Below are positions 8,824-19,410 of a DNA stretch of 37,595 nt, one piece after another (the stretch's first letter is position 1; each line of letters starts with the position of its first letter). The stretch comes from Deltaproteobacteria bacterium (GTDB lineage Bacteria; Desulfobacterota; Binatia; Binatales; Binataceae), in contig PNBD01000015.1 of NCBI GenBank assembly GCA_003135855.1, forward strand, positions 14,823 through 52,417, written 5' to 3'. The notes under the pieces were generated by a model. It saw only the letters and a program-made list of their open reading frames with translations. It was not told where the DNA came from and ran no database searches. Both the position numbers and the translations under genes were made by a program.

Positions 8824-9593
8824 TCGGACTCCTCGGAACTTACGCTGCGCGGCTCTCCGCGATCCAGCAGAATCGGGCCGAAGCGCACGTCCTGGAAGGC
8901 TCGCACTTCGCGGCGCCGAATCAGCTCGAGCAGCGCCATAAAGGTCGCGATCACTAGCGATCGATCGTGCAGGTCGTCGAACAGCGAGGTGAACTCGATG
9001 CGCCCGCCGCGATCGAGCGCGCTCATGATTCGCGGGATGCACTCCGCCACCGGAATATCGCGCAGCACGATTCCGCGCGGAATCTTGTCCGCGATGCGCT
9101 TCAAAACCGCGCCCATCGCCTCGACCAGATCGAAAATCGTCACCGTATATCGGCGCGCGTTCTCGTCCTCCGGCGCCGCCTCGCCCGGTGTGGGGAATAC
9201 ATCGCGGCCGAGCAGCGCGCGCTCCGACAATTTCTCCGCCGCCTCGCGATAGCGCTGATATTCGAGCAGCCGCTCGACCAGGTCGCGCTTCAGGTCTTCC
9301 GCTTCTTCGGTGTCGGCCAGCTCGGGATGCGGCAGCATCGCGAACGACTTGATAAGCAGCAGCGTCGCCGCCATCACGAGATACTCGCCGGCCACATCCA
9401 GGTTCAGTTGATCGAGCAATTCGAGGTAGGCGAGGTATTGCTCGGTGATGACGCTCGCGGCGACGTCGTGCGGATCGAGCTCGGCGCGTTTCAACAGATG
9501 CAACAGCAGATCGAGCGGGCCCTCATAAATCGGGAGCCGGAAGCGGACCGTGCCGTCACTCTCGAACTTGGGCGGTGCGGATTGTTCGTTCAC
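8805..9593 (-). CDS. scpA: Segregation and condensation protein A
   Basis: FRLPIYEGPLDLLLHLLKRAELDPHDVAASVITEQYLAYLELLDQLNLDVAGEYLVMAATLLLIKSFAMLP. Confidence 0.96.
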   Translation of the reverse strand: MNEQSAPPKFESDGTVRFRLPIYEGPLDLLLHLLKRAELDPHDVAASVITEQYLAYLELLDQLNLDVAGEYLVMAATLLLIKSFAMLPHPELADTEEAEDLKRDLVERLLEYQRYREAAEKLSERALLGRDVFPTPGEAAPEDENARRYTVTIFDLVEAMGAVLKRIADKIPRGIVLRDIPVAECIPRIMSALDRGGRIEFTSLFDDLHDRSLVIATFMALLELIRRREVRAFQDVRFGPILLDRGEPRSVSSEESEWKKSD

Positions 9594-10237
9594 AGCAATA
9601 CTCGCGCAATCGCATTGATGATCGGGTTGATCACTTTCTCGACCGAATCTGTATACAGCAGCACCAGCAGGATGAGGAAGCCGAACGGCTCGAGTTGGCT
9701 AAACGCGCGCGCGGCTTTGAGCGGCAGGAGTGAAACCATCACGCGCCCTCCGTCGAGCGGCAGCAGCGGAAATAAGTTGAAAATCGCCAGCACCACGTTG
9801 ATCACCACCGAGGCGCGCAGCATGTAATAAAGCGGCAGCGCGATCGCCGAGCCCCACGGCCCGGTGACGTGGGTAATCGCGATTCGCATGCCGATCGAGC
9901 TGGCCACCGCCAGTACGATATTCGTGAGCGGTCCCGCGGCCGCGACCAGTAGCATCCCGCTGCGAGGATTTCGCAGCCGGCTAAAATTAACCGGCACCGG
10001 CTTGGCGTAGCCGAATACCGGCAGATGCATGAACAGCAGCGCCACGGGCATGATGATCGTGCCGAACAGATCGATATGCGCGAGCGGGTTGAGCGTGAGG
10101 CGGCCGGAGCGCAGAGCCGTGTCGTCGCCAAGTTGAAGCGCGACGAATCCGTGCATCACTTCGTGAAGAATGATCGCGAACACGGTCGGCACCGCCCAGA
10201 TGGAAATCTCTCTCAGAAAATCGGCGGTGTTGTTCAA
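9590..10237 (-). CDS. Site-2 protease family protein (M50, short form)
   Basis: HEVMHGF (HExxH) and NLFPLLPLDGGRV (NxxPxxxLDGG) motifs; TTG start overlapping xer stop. Confidence 0.93.
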   Translation of the reverse strand: MNNTADFLREISIWAVPTVFAIILHEVMHGFVALQLGDDTALRSGRLTLNPLAHIDLFGTIIMPVALLFMHLPVFGYAKPVPVNFSRLRNPRSGMLLVAAAGPLTNIVLAVASSIGMRIAITHVTGPWGSAIALPLYYMLRASVVINVVLAIFNLFPLLPLDGGRVMVSLLPLKAARAFSQLEPFGFLILLVLLYTDSVEKVINPIINAIARVLL

Positions 10238-11199
10238 GCGGTCGTGTCCTCGTGTGCGCTCGCGCGCGTTGCTCGCGGATGGAATGTGCGATGCACTTTG
10301 CGGAGATGGCTCTTCGATAGATGCGTATAGATTTGCGTGGTCGAGATGTCGCTATGACCGAGCATCTCCTGCACCGCGCGCAAGTCGGCGCCGCCTTCGA
10401 TCAGATGCGTCGCGAAGCAGTGCCGCAGCGTGTGCGGGCTAATCCATGAGGTTCGCGGGTCGTTGGCGGCCCATCCCTTGAGCGCTTTAAAAAATCCTTG
10501 CCGCGTCATCGCACGGCCCAGCCGCGTCACGAACACCGCAGTTACGCGCTTCGGAATTATTTTTTTCGCGCGCCGATTGTCATCGGACGGATTCAGGATC
10601 TCGTCGCGCCGGCTGAGCCATCGCTTGAGCGCGCGAATCGCCGCGCCGCCGATCGGGACCATCCGTTCCTTACTGCCCTTGCCGAATGCCACGAGCACAC
10701 CCGCATCGAGATTCACCTGATGAAGCGTCAAGCCCACCAGCTCCGACACGCGCAGACCGCAGCCGTAGGCCAGCTCGAGCATCGCGCGATCGCGAAGTCC
10801 GCGCGCAGTCTTCGCGTCGATCGCATCGAGCAGATTTTCGATGTCTCGGAGCGACAATGTGCGCGGGAGCTTGCGCGGATGCGGCCGCAGCTTGATCGCG
10901 GGCGCGGGATCGCGCTCGATGATTTTTTCATCGACCAGCTGGCGCGCCAAGCCGCGGAGGCTCGCCAGATGCCGGCGCTGCGAACTCACCGCCAGCCCCC
11001 GATCCGCCAGCGCTTCGAGATAGGTCGTCAATGCCGACGCGTCGAAGTGTTCGGGCTGCAGACTTTTCGCGCGGCACCAGTCCTGGAAATCGCGAAGATC
11101 GCGACCGTATGCTTCCATCGAATGCGGACTCAGTCCGCGCTCGACGGCCTGGCGCGAAAGATGCCGATCGATGATCTCGTCCCAGTCGCTGACGATCAC
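10234..11199 (-). CDS. xerD: Tyrosine recombinase XerC/XerD
   Basis: [22 protein letters not shown]...[12 protein letters not shown]...[42 protein letters not shown]. Confidence 0.93.
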   Translation of the reverse strand: MIVSDWDEIIDRHLSRQAVERGLSPHSMEAYGRDLRDFQDWCRAKSLQPEHFDASALTTYLEALADRGLAVSSQRRHLASLRGLARQLVDEKIIERDPAPAIKLRPHPRKLPRTLSLRDIENLLDAIDAKTARGLRDRAMLELAYGCGLRVSELVGLTLHQVNLDAGVLVAFGKGSKERMVPIGGAAIRALKRWLSRRDEILNPSDDNRRAKKIIPKRVTAVFVTRLGRAMTRQGFFKALKGWAANDPRTSWISPHTLRHCFATHLIEGGADLRAVQEMLGHSDISTTQIYTHLSKSHLRKVHRTFHPRATRASAHEDTTA

Positions 11200-13946
11200 G
11201 GCGCGGCTCCGGGCTGGGGATTGAGCTCGATTTTTTCGACCAGCTTCGCCTTCAGTTCACGCATTCGTTCGATTTCGGTGATTTTGTTCCCGTCGCGATC
11301 GCTCACGTAGAAAACGTCGAGCGCCTGGTCGGCGTTGGTCGAGATGCGCGCGATATGAATCAACAGCCCTAGCTTGAACAGGGCATGCGTGATCGCGAAC
11401 AAGAGTCCGACGCGGTCCTGGGTGAACACGTCGATCACGGTGAACTGCTCGGAAGTGCGATTGTCGACGGTCACTTCGGTCGGCACGTGGCGGATGAACT
11501 TGCGACCGGCCGACTGCACGTGATGCGCCGCCGCGACCAGTTTCGCGATGTCCTCCTGGCCGGTAATCACGTGCTCGAGATCGCGCTCGACGCGCCGCCA
11601 TCGATCCTCTTCCATCGCCATCGAGCCCGCGCCCATAAGATGCGAGACGCGGAACACGTCGATCGCGATTCCCGTTGTGCGCGTGGTGATTCGCGCCGAG
11701 AGGATGTTCAGATTGTTGGCCGTGATGGCGCCCGCGATCATCGAAAACAAGCCCGGCTGATCGCGCGTAACGACGATAAACTCGCTGAATTCGAGTCCGG
11801 GAACGTGCCGGATGCGGCTGACCAGCGGTTGGTCGTCCAGTGCGCGCATCAACTCGAAATGGAGCGGGATGTCGGTCTCGGGCGCGGTAAAGAAATAACG
11901 ATCGGGCATCTCGTCGAGGAACGCGTTCACCTCGTGCGAGGGAGCGCCGGCCGCGGTCAGATTCTCGCGCACGCTGGATTTCACGATCGCGAGCCGCCGC
12001 GCCGGATCGACCGCCTCGCGATCGCTTTGCTCGAGCACCTTGAGCGCCCGCAGGTAGAGATCGCTCAGCAACATGTCGCGCCAGTTGTTGTAAACCTTCG
12101 GCGCGACCGCGCGCATGTCGGCATAAGTGAGCAGGTACAGCGCCTTCAGCCGATCGATCGAGCCGACCTGGCGCGCGAAATCGTCCACTGTGGTCTGATC
12201 GTCAAGGTCGCCCTTCTGCGCGACCTGCGACATCATCAGATGATTGCGCACCAGGAACACCACCAGATCGATCTCTTCGGTGTCGAGGCCGAGGCGCCGT
12301 GAAACTTCCGCGGTGAGATTCGCGCCGCGCTCGTGATGATCGTGTCCGTGTCCCTTGCCGATGTCATGCAGCAGCAGCGCGAGGAACACCAACGGCAGGC
12401 AATCAAGTTCGCGCGCGACTTCGGTCAGCAGCGGCGTCGCCTCCTTGAACTCACCGGAGCGCAACCGTTCCAGCTCGCGCACCGCGACCAGCGAATGCCG
12501 GTCGACAGTATAGATGTGATAAAGGTCATGCAGCACGCGCGCGTAGAGATTGCCGAATTCCGGGATAATCGCACCCAGCACGCCCGACAGATGCATCGCC
12601 TCGAGCGTCGCGGCGACGCGCTCGCGTCCCGATAGTATTTTCATCAACGCCGCGGCGACGCGCGGATCCCTCCGCAGGTTGTCGTCGATCAGCGAAAGGT
12701 TGTCGCGCACCAACTGGTAGGTGCTCCCCGATAACCCGACCCCTTGCGCCTGACAATCCGAGTAAATGGTAATCAGGTTGAGCGGGTCTTCTTTGAACAG
12801 ATTGGGATCGGCAACGCTCAACAGATTTTGCTGAACGATTACGCCGGGACGAATCAAGCGGGTCGGTGTACGCCGGAAAAATCTTCCGCCCGGGCTGTTT
12901 TCGGTCACACGCGCGATTAGGCCTTCCGCAAAGCGATTGATGGTCGTCGCGTGCTGATAATACTTGCGCATCAGGCCGGAGCCCGCGGTCTCCCCCTGCG
13001 CGGGATGCAGCCCGAGCATCGGTTCGATTCGTTCCTGCAACTCGAACGTGATCTGATCGAAGTGCCGGCCAGTCAGGAAATGCAGCGAGTTGCGCACGCG
13101 CCACAAGAAATCGCGCGCTTCGATCACCTCGCCGGCCTCCGGCTCGGTGATGACCGCCTTCTGCACCAGTTCTTCCAGCGCATGAACTTTATACTTGACC
13201 TTCGCCAGCCACATCGCGGTGTGCAGATCGCGGAGCCCGCCTTCGCCTTCCTTGATTTGCGGCTCGAGCAGATAAATCGAATCGCCATACTGCGCGTGAC
13301 GCTGGCGGCTCTCTTCGAGCTTGGCCGTGAAAAACTTGTCCTGATTGCGATTCAGCACTTCCGCGATCAGAAGTTTGTCGAGATCCGCGGAGAGTTTTTC
13401 ATCGCCACAAAGAAATCGCGCGTCGAGGATCGCGGTCTTTTCCTTCAGGTCCTCGTTCGCGAGCCGGACACATTCCTTGGCCGTGCGCACGCCGTGTCCG
13501 ACCGTTAGGCCCGCGTCCCACAGCGCGTGCAGGATGATCTCGGTGACGATTTCCGCGTAGGGGCCGCGCTTGTAATCGTGCAGGAAGAGCAGATCGACGT
13601 CCGATTGCGGATTCATCTCGGCGCGCCCGTATCCGCCGCGCGCGACCACCGTGAGCTTCTGATTGAGCTTGGAAAAACGCCGGCCATGATCGGCGTCGGC
13701 GTAGCGATAAAGCGCGCGCACCAAATCGTCCATAGCCGCAGTCATGCCGGAGACGATTTCCCCGCCGCTCGCTCCCGCGAAATGCCGCTCGGCGAGTTCG
13801 GCGCGGACTGAATCGAGATACCCGCGCGCGACGATGCCCGGCGCCTTGGTTGCGGCGAAGTGCTCGAACAACGCGTCGGCGCCGCGCGGCGATCGCGCCT
13901 TCGCTTCAGCACTCGCTGCGAGCGTTGCCTCAATGACGGAACTCAC
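11196..13946 (-). CDS. glnD: [Protein-PII] uridylyltransferase / uridylyl-removing enzyme GlnD
   Basis: VVARGGYGRAEMNPQSDVDLLFLHDYK; HD domain LLLHDIGKGHGHDHHERGA; two C-terminal ACT-like domains (TRDQPGLFSMIAGAI, TQDRVGLLFAITHALFKLGL); 916 aa. Confidence 0.97.
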   Translation of the reverse strand: MSSVIEATLAASAEAKARSPRGADALFEHFAATKAPGIVARGYLDSVRAELAERHFAGASGGEIVSGMTAAMDDLVRALYRYADADHGRRFSKLNQKLTVVARGGYGRAEMNPQSDVDLLFLHDYKRGPYAEIVTEIILHALWDAGLTVGHGVRTAKECVRLANEDLKEKTAILDARFLCGDEKLSADLDKLLIAEVLNRNQDKFFTAKLEESRQRHAQYGDSIYLLEPQIKEGEGGLRDLHTAMWLAKVKYKVHALEELVQKAVITEPEAGEVIEARDFLWRVRNSLHFLTGRHFDQITFELQERIEPMLGLHPAQGETAGSGLMRKYYQHATTINRFAEGLIARVTENSPGGRFFRRTPTRLIRPGVIVQQNLLSVADPNLFKEDPLNLITIYSDCQAQGVGLSGSTYQLVRDNLSLIDDNLRRDPRVAAALMKILSGRERVAATLEAMHLSGVLGAIIPEFGNLYARVLHDLYHIYTVDRHSLVAVRELERLRSGEFKEATPLLTEVARELDCLPLVFLALLLHDIGKGHGHDHHERGANLTAEVSRRLGLDTEEIDLVVFLVRNHLMMSQVAQKGDLDDQTTVDDFARQVGSIDRLKALYLLTYADMRAVAPKVYNNWRDMLLSDLYLRALKVLEQSDREAVDPARRLAIVKSSVRENLTAAGAPSHEVNAFLDEMPDRYFFTAPETDIPLHFELMRALDDQPLVSRIRHVPGLEFSEFIVVTRDQPGLFSMIAGAITANNLNILSARITTRTTGIAIDVFRVSHLMGAGSMAMEEDRWRRVERDLEHVITGQEDIAKLVAAAHHVQSAGRKFIRHVPTEVTVDNRTSEQFTVIDVFTQDRVGLLFAITHALFKLGLLIHIARISTNADQALDVFYVSDRDGNKITEIERMRELKAKLVEKIELNPQPGAAP

Positions 13947-15268
13947 AGATTTCCCAAGGCGATGTCGGCCTTGAAGTAGTGCACGATTGCGGCCGCGATA
14001 CCGCCGGCCAGGATTTCCTCATACTGCGCCGACGCCAGCCGCGTGGCCTCACCGGAGTTCGACAGGAATCCGCATTCCACCAGCACCGACGGCATGTGCG
14101 CGCCGACCAGCACATAGAATGGTCCCATCTTGGCTCCGAGCGCGTTCACGTTTATCCCAAGTCCGGCGTCGAGGTCTGCGACCGTTTGCGCGTCGATCAT
14201 CCTTGCTACAGCGGCCGTCTCAGACGCCTTATAGTTCTGGCGCAGGTCGGTCAGGATGTAGTTTAAGTTGGCGCCGTCGGGTGCGCCATAGCCTCGCGCG
14301 CCGCCATTCTCGATTCGAGCCAGCCGAATCGTCGCGTGGTCGGTGGTGTTGTTCAGGTAGTAAACTTCGATCCCTGTGGTCTCGATGTTCGGACTCGAAT
14401 TGAGATGAATCGAGACGAACAGATCCGCGTTCGCATTATTCGCGATACGAGTGCGTTCGGGCAGGCTGATGAAAACATCGGTCGAGCGCGTAAGTTCAGC
14501 ACGGATTCCGCGCGCCTCGAGCGCCGTCTTCAATGCGCGTGAAATCTGCAGCGCGAGATCCTTCTCCACGACGCCGGCCGCCGATTGAGTGCCCGGATCG
14601 AAGCCGCCATGCCCCGGATCGATTATCACCAGCGGTTGTTCGATGACGGTTGACGCCTGCGAATCGGATTCGCTCGGCGTCTGTAGCGCTGCCAGAACCG
14701 GGTCGGGCGGTCGCGGCCGAACGATCTCGGGACCGTTGTAACGAAGTTCGGGTGTGATCGGCGATGCCGACGCGATACGTTTGCTCGCTCGCGTCACGTT
14801 CATCGCGGCGCGCGAGATCGCGGCCGGGCGCGGCGCGTCTTCGTGCACCAGAATGGGTGCGGCGATATTCGGATTCGAACCTGCCGGCGCGACGCGCAGC
14901 ACGATCTCGTGCTTGAGCGCCGCGATCGCATAATCCGCCTTGCCTTCGACCGCGACGATGATGCGCGAACTGCCGCCGCCAGCGTCGATCACTCGAACGC
15001 TTACGACCGGCGGCGCTTCATATCCAAAAAGGGGCCGCGGCGGGATCTCGATTTGCGTGCGACCCAGATCGATCCAGAGCTCGCTGCCATGCGCGCTCAA
15101 GCGCAGCGGCGGAGTAGCGCCCTGAAACTTGAAATGAAGTTCGAGCGTTGTTCCCTGATGCTCGATTTTTGCCGAACTCAGAATCGGGGCGTTAAGGCTG
15201 GCGAGAACGGGCAGACTCAACGCGGCAATCGCCGTCGCACCGATCGCGAACACCGTCCAATGCCGCAT
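13943..15268 (-). CDS. N-acetylmuramoyl-L-alanine amidase (AMIN + Amidase_3, AmiC-like)
   Basis: Signal peptide MRHWTVFAIGATAIAALSLPVLA; VIIDPGHGGFDPGTQSAAGVVEKDLAL...LTRSTDVFISLPERTRIANNANADLFVSIHLNSSP; start placed at ATG 15268. Confidence 0.93.
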   Translation of the reverse strand: MRHWTVFAIGATAIAALSLPVLASLNAPILSSAKIEHQGTTLELHFKFQGATPPLRLSAHGSELWIDLGRTQIEIPPRPLFGYEAPPVVSVRVIDAGGGSSRIIVAVEGKADYAIAALKHEIVLRVAPAGSNPNIAAPILVHEDAPRPAAISRAAMNVTRASKRIASASPITPELRYNGPEIVRPRPPDPVLAALQTPSESDSQASTVIEQPLVIIDPGHGGFDPGTQSAAGVVEKDLALQISRALKTALEARGIRAELTRSTDVFISLPERTRIANNANADLFVSIHLNSSPNIETTGIEVYYLNNTTDHATIRLARIENGGARGYGAPDGANLNYILTDLRQNYKASETAAVARMIDAQTVADLDAGLGINVNALGAKMGPFYVLVGAHMPSVLVECGFLSNSGEATRLASAQYEEILAGGIAAAIVHYFKADIALGNL

Positions 15269-15336
15269 CAACCACTTCCGCTCCCACTTCAAACAATAGC
15301 GGTCCGAGCGGCCAGCCGCCACGCTCCCCTAATCGC

Positions 15337-17910
15337 TTACGATTCCTCTTTCAGGCGCGCGACGATACGAGCGAGCGCGTTGAGCGCGTCCATCGGCGTC
15401 ATGTGCTCGACTTCGAGCGCCCGCAGTTCATCCATCGCGCGACTTTCGCGCGGCGTGAACAGGCCCAATTGCGGCGCCGGCTTCTCCGCCCGCCGATTGC
15501 GCGCAAGCCGCGGCATCCCTGCTTCGTCGAGCTCGCTCGATTCGAGATTGACCAGGATCTCACGCGCCCGCGCGATGATTGATTGCGGCAAGCCCGCGAG
15601 CCGCGCTACCTCGATTCCGTAGCTGCGCGAGGCCGGCTGCTCGATCACGCGGCGCAGAAAGAGCACCTCGCCGGCCCATTCGCGCACCGCCATGCTGAGA
15701 TTTTTCACCCGCGGACGCTCGCGCGCGAGGTCGGTCAGCTCATGGAAATGCGTCGCGAACAAAACTTTCGCGCGCGTCTGATCGTGCAGATATTCGGCGA
15801 CCGCCCAGGCGATCGCGAGTCCGTCGAAGGTGCTGGTGCCGCGTCCTACTTCGTCGAGCAGCAGCAGGCTCCGCTCGGTGAGGCCTTGCAGCAGGCGCGC
15901 GGTCTCGCTCATCTCGACCATGAAGGTCGATTCGCCGCGGCGTAGTTCGTCGCGCGCACCGATTCGCGTGAGCACGCGATCGATCAGGCCGATCGTCGCT
16001 TCGGCGGCGGGCACGAAGCTGCCGATTTGCGCCATGATCGCGATCAACGCAACCTGCCTGAGATAGGTCGACTTGCCAGCCATGTTCGGCCCGGTGATGA
16101 GCAGGAGCTGGCGCGTGTCGGGGTCGGCGTCGAGATCGTTGGGCACGAACTCGCCGGAGCGCATCCCGGTTTCGAGCACCGGATGGCGTCCGTCACGGAC
16201 GCGAATCCGCAGGCTGGTATTGATTGTCGGCCGCACGTAGCCGCGTCGTCGTGCGACTTTCGCGAGCGACATGATCGCATCGAATTCACCGACGGCGCGC
16301 GCCGTTTCGAGAATCGCCGCGCTATGCGATTGCAAATCACGCAGCAGTTTTGTGAAAAGTTGCAGTTCGAGTTCTTTGAGGCCCGACTCGGCGCTCAGGA
16401 TCTTGCGTTCGAACTCCTTGAGCGCCGGCGTCGTGAAGCGCTCGGCGCCGGCCAGCGTCTGCTTGCGCTCGTAGTCAGCCGGCGCGCGCTCCAGATGCGC
16501 CTTCGTTACCTCGATGTAATAGCCGAAGACATTGTTGTAGCGGACTTTCAGCGATGAGATTCCGGTTCGCTCGCGCTCCGACGCTTCCAGTTTGGCGACC
16601 GCGCCGCGCGCGCCCGAGGCGAGGCCGCGGAGTTCATCGACTTCGGCGCTAAGCCCCGGCCTGATCACGTTGCCTTCGCGCGGATTGATCGGCGGATCGT
16701 CGGCGAGTGTAGCCGCGATTTGCGCGACCAGTTCGGGCGCGGGCGAGATTCGATCGCCCAGGGCGCGCATTTGCTGACTCTTGAAAGCAGTGATCGAATC
16801 TTTGAGCATCTCGACTGCGCGCAGCGCTTCGCCGAGCCGCTGACAGTCCCGCGGCGACGCCCGCATGCTGCCAATGCGTCCCGCCAGCCGCTCGAGATCG
16901 CCGATGCGCTTCAATGCGTCCGCGATCGACCCGCCGAGGTCCGCATCGAACAGCTCCTCGACCGCATCGTGACGCCGCTGAATGTGTTCGAGCGAGAGCA
17001 GGGGATAGACGATCCAGTTGGCCAGCGTGCGCGCGCCAACCGCGGTCATCGTTTCGTCGAGAATCGACAGCAGCGATCCTTTGCGCGAGCCGTCGCTCGA
17101 GGCGACCAGCTCGAGATGCCGCCGCGAGGTCTCATCGACCAGCATGTATTGCGCAGTCTCATACAGACGCGGTATCGCGATGTGCGCGAGGTCGCGGCCG
17201 AAGGTCTCTTCGACGTAGAGCAACGCGAGTCCCGCAGCGAATACGATCGATGCGTCGAAGTCGGCGGCACGATCTCCGAAGCGCGTCGCGATGGCCTCGG
17301 ACGCACGCTCGGTCGTGAACGTCTGAAAATCGAGCGCAGTCAGCGCGCAATCGACTTCTCGAAGCGTCGCCGCGATCGCGCTGTCCTCCTCGGCGACGAT
17401 AATTTCGCGCGGCGCGATTCGCGCGATCTCCTCGCACAGCGTTGCCGCATCGCGGATTTGCGTGGCGAGAAATTCCCCGGTCGAGACGTCGAGTGCCGCC
17501 AAGGCAAATCCAGTCTCAGCGCGCGCAATCGCGACCAGGTAGCTCTTTTCCGCCGCCGTCAGCACCATCTCTTCGCCGACCGTGCCGGGCGTGATCACGC
17601 GCACGATTTGCCGCGGCATCAGCTTGCCAGATTTGCCATCGGCCGGACCTTGCTCGCAGATGGCGACTTTGTGTCCTGCCTTCAGCAGCTTGGCGATATA
17701 TGGTTCCGCGGAATGATAGGGGACGCCGCACAGCGGCACGCCGTCTTTCGAGCGCGACGTCAACTGGATGTCGAGCACGCGGGCGCCGACTTCGGCATCC
17801 TCGAAAAACATCTCGTAGAAATCGCCGAGGCGAAAAAACAGGATCGCGTCGGGAACGCGTTGCTTGACGCTAAGATACTGCGCGATCAGAGGTGTCTGCT
17901 TAAATGCCAC
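15337..17910 (-). CDS. mutS: DNA mismatch repair protein MutS
   Basis: TPLIAQYLSVKQRVPDAILFFRLGDFYEMFFEDA...LLLITGPNMAGKSTYLRQVALIAIMAQIGSFVPA...LLLDEVGRGTSTFDGLAIAWA...FATHFHELTDLA. Confidence 0.98.
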   Translation of the reverse strand: MAFKQTPLIAQYLSVKQRVPDAILFFRLGDFYEMFFEDAEVGARVLDIQLTSRSKDGVPLCGVPYHSAEPYIAKLLKAGHKVAICEQGPADGKSGKLMPRQIVRVITPGTVGEEMVLTAAEKSYLVAIARAETGFALAALDVSTGEFLATQIRDAATLCEEIARIAPREIIVAEEDSAIAATLREVDCALTALDFQTFTTERASEAIATRFGDRAADFDASIVFAAGLALLYVEETFGRDLAHIAIPRLYETAQYMLVDETSRRHLELVASSDGSRKGSLLSILDETMTAVGARTLANWIVYPLLSLEHIQRRHDAVEELFDADLGGSIADALKRIGDLERLAGRIGSMRASPRDCQRLGEALRAVEMLKDSITAFKSQQMRALGDRISPAPELVAQIAATLADDPPINPREGNVIRPGLSAEVDELRGLASGARGAVAKLEASERERTGISSLKVRYNNVFGYYIEVTKAHLERAPADYERKQTLAGAERFTTPALKEFERKILSAESGLKELELQLFTKLLRDLQSHSAAILETARAVGEFDAIMSLAKVARRRGYVRPTINTSLRIRVRDGRHPVLETGMRSGEFVPNDLDADPDTRQLLLITGPNMAGKSTYLRQVALIAIMAQIGSFVPAAEATIGLIDRVLTRIGARDELRRGESTFMVEMSETARLLQGLTERSLLLLDEVGRGTSTFDGLAIAWAVAEYLHDQTRAKVLFATHFHELTDLARERPRVKNLSMAVREWAGEVLFLRRVIEQPASRSYGIEVARLAGLPQSIIARAREILVNLESSELDEAGMPRLARNRRAEKPAPQLGLFTPRESRAMDELRALEVEHMTPMDALNALARIVARLKEES

Positions 17911-18039
17911 GAGAACGGTTGCAGGATATCGATCGCCAACCAGAAGGGCAAAATGCGCGATCTGTCTAAACGCTTACCTGCCATTGGACCCGTGCTGGGA
18001 CTGGCATACAAGTTCGCGGCGTGGCGTAATCATTAAACC

Positions 18040-19359
18040 ATGAGCCTCGACGGAAAAGCCGAAAGTTTCAAGGCGCGGCGCAAGCAGTTCATGACGCAGA
18101 TCGCGCCGGGCGCAACCGCAATCCTGCCCAGCGCGCCAGTCGCAATCCGCTCAGGCGACGTCGAATTCATCTATCGGCAGGATAGCGATTTCTATTACCT
18201 GACTGGATTTGTCGAGCCGGAATCGGTCGCCGTATTTTCGCCGGGGCATCCGGACGGAGAATTCGCGATGTTCGTCCGGCCGCGCGATCGCGAGCGCGAG
18301 ACGTGGACCGGGCGGCGTGCCGGAATCGAAGGCGCGATGATCGATTATGGCGCCGACAAGGCCTACGTGATCGACGAGCTGGAAAAAGTTCTGCCGCGCT
18401 ATCTGGAAAAAAGCGAGCGCGTGCATTATCCGCTCGGACTCAACGAAAAGCTCGACGAGCGGGTGCTCAAGATGGTGCGCTGGGCGCAGGCGATGCGTCC
18501 GCGGCTCGGCGTGGGACCGTCGGTGCTGATCGATCCGCGCGACCTGATTCACGAGGCGCGGTTGATGAAGGAAGAGGCCGAGCTTGCGGCGATGCGGCGC
18601 GCGATGGAAATTTCCGGCGAGGCGCATCGGCGAGCGATGATGAAAGCGCGCGGCGGGATGAAGGAATGGCAGATCGAGGCGGAGGTCGATTATACCTTTC
18701 GCTCGAAGGGCGCGACCGGTCCGAGTTATCCGTCGATCATCGCGTCGGGGCCGAACGCGGCGACGCTGCATTACATCAACAATGATCGCGAGATGCGCTC
18801 GGGCGAGCTGCTGCTGATCGATGCGGGTGCGGAATACGATTTTTACGCGGCCGACATCACGCGCACCTCTCCGATCGGCGCGAAGTTCACGCCGCTGCAG
18901 CGCGACCTCTATCAAGTCGTGCTCGACGCGCAGCTAAGCGCGATCGACGTGATCAAGCCGGGAGCGCGCTTCGAGGACCCGCACGAAGCGGCGGTCAAAG
19001 TTCTAGTAGATGGGATGCGCACGCTCGGAATTTTGCAGGGGTCGGCCGACGAGATCATCGAGAAAGGCACCTATCGGCGCTTTTATATGCATCGCACGAG
19101 TCACTGGCTCGGGATGGACGTGCATGACGTGGGCCTGTATCGCGTCGCCGGCGCGTCGCGGATGCTCGAGCCAGGGATGGTGCTGACGGTCGAGCCGGGG
19201 CTGTATATCGATCGCGAAGATGACACCGTGCCCGAGAGTTTTTGCGGCATCGGGATAAGGATCGAGGACGACGTGCTGGTGACGGCGGATGGGCACGAGG
19301 TGATGACGGCGTCGACGCCGAAGACGATCGCGGACGTGGAGGCAATCACGGCGGGGTAG
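18040..19359 (+). CDS. Xaa-Pro aminopeptidase (M24B, PepP-like)
   Basis: SGDVEFIYRQDSDFYYLTGFVEPESVAVF...LLLIDAGAEYDFYAADITRTSPIGAKFT...HWLGMDVHDVGLY...PGMVLTVEPGLYI. Confidence 0.95.
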   Translation: MSLDGKAESFKARRKQFMTQIAPGATAILPSAPVAIRSGDVEFIYRQDSDFYYLTGFVEPESVAVFSPGHPDGEFAMFVRPRDRERETWTGRRAGIEGAMIDYGADKAYVIDELEKVLPRYLEKSERVHYPLGLNEKLDERVLKMVRWAQAMRPRLGVGPSVLIDPRDLIHEARLMKEEAELAAMRRAMEISGEAHRRAMMKARGGMKEWQIEAEVDYTFRSKGATGPSYPSIIASGPNAATLHYINNDREMRSGELLLIDAGAEYDFYAADITRTSPIGAKFTPLQRDLYQVVLDAQLSAIDVIKPGARFEDPHEAAVKVLVDGMRTLGILQGSADEIIEKGTYRRFYMHRTSHWLGMDVHDVGLYRVAGASRMLEPGMVLTVEPGLYIDREDDTVPESFCGIGIRIEDDVLVTADGHEVMTASTPKTIADVEAITAG

Positions 19360-19410
19360 GGCGAGGCGCGCCTTTTGTAGTTCGGCGCAATTGCACGGGA
19401 GAAAAAAGCG

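Noticed and set aside
16720-18036. 438-aa plus ORF (and 11385-12302 +, 8967-9827 +, 5766-6491 -, 6730-7554 -, 3642-4376 -)
   Set aside because: Antisense to highly conserved mutS, glnD, scpA, rhomboid, dnaB and nitroreductase genes. Low-complexity R/H/D/E-rich translations with no family motifs.
19350-19380. Terminator after the M24 aminopeptidase (GGCG...CGCC TTTT)
   Set aside because: Stem too short and ambiguous to call.
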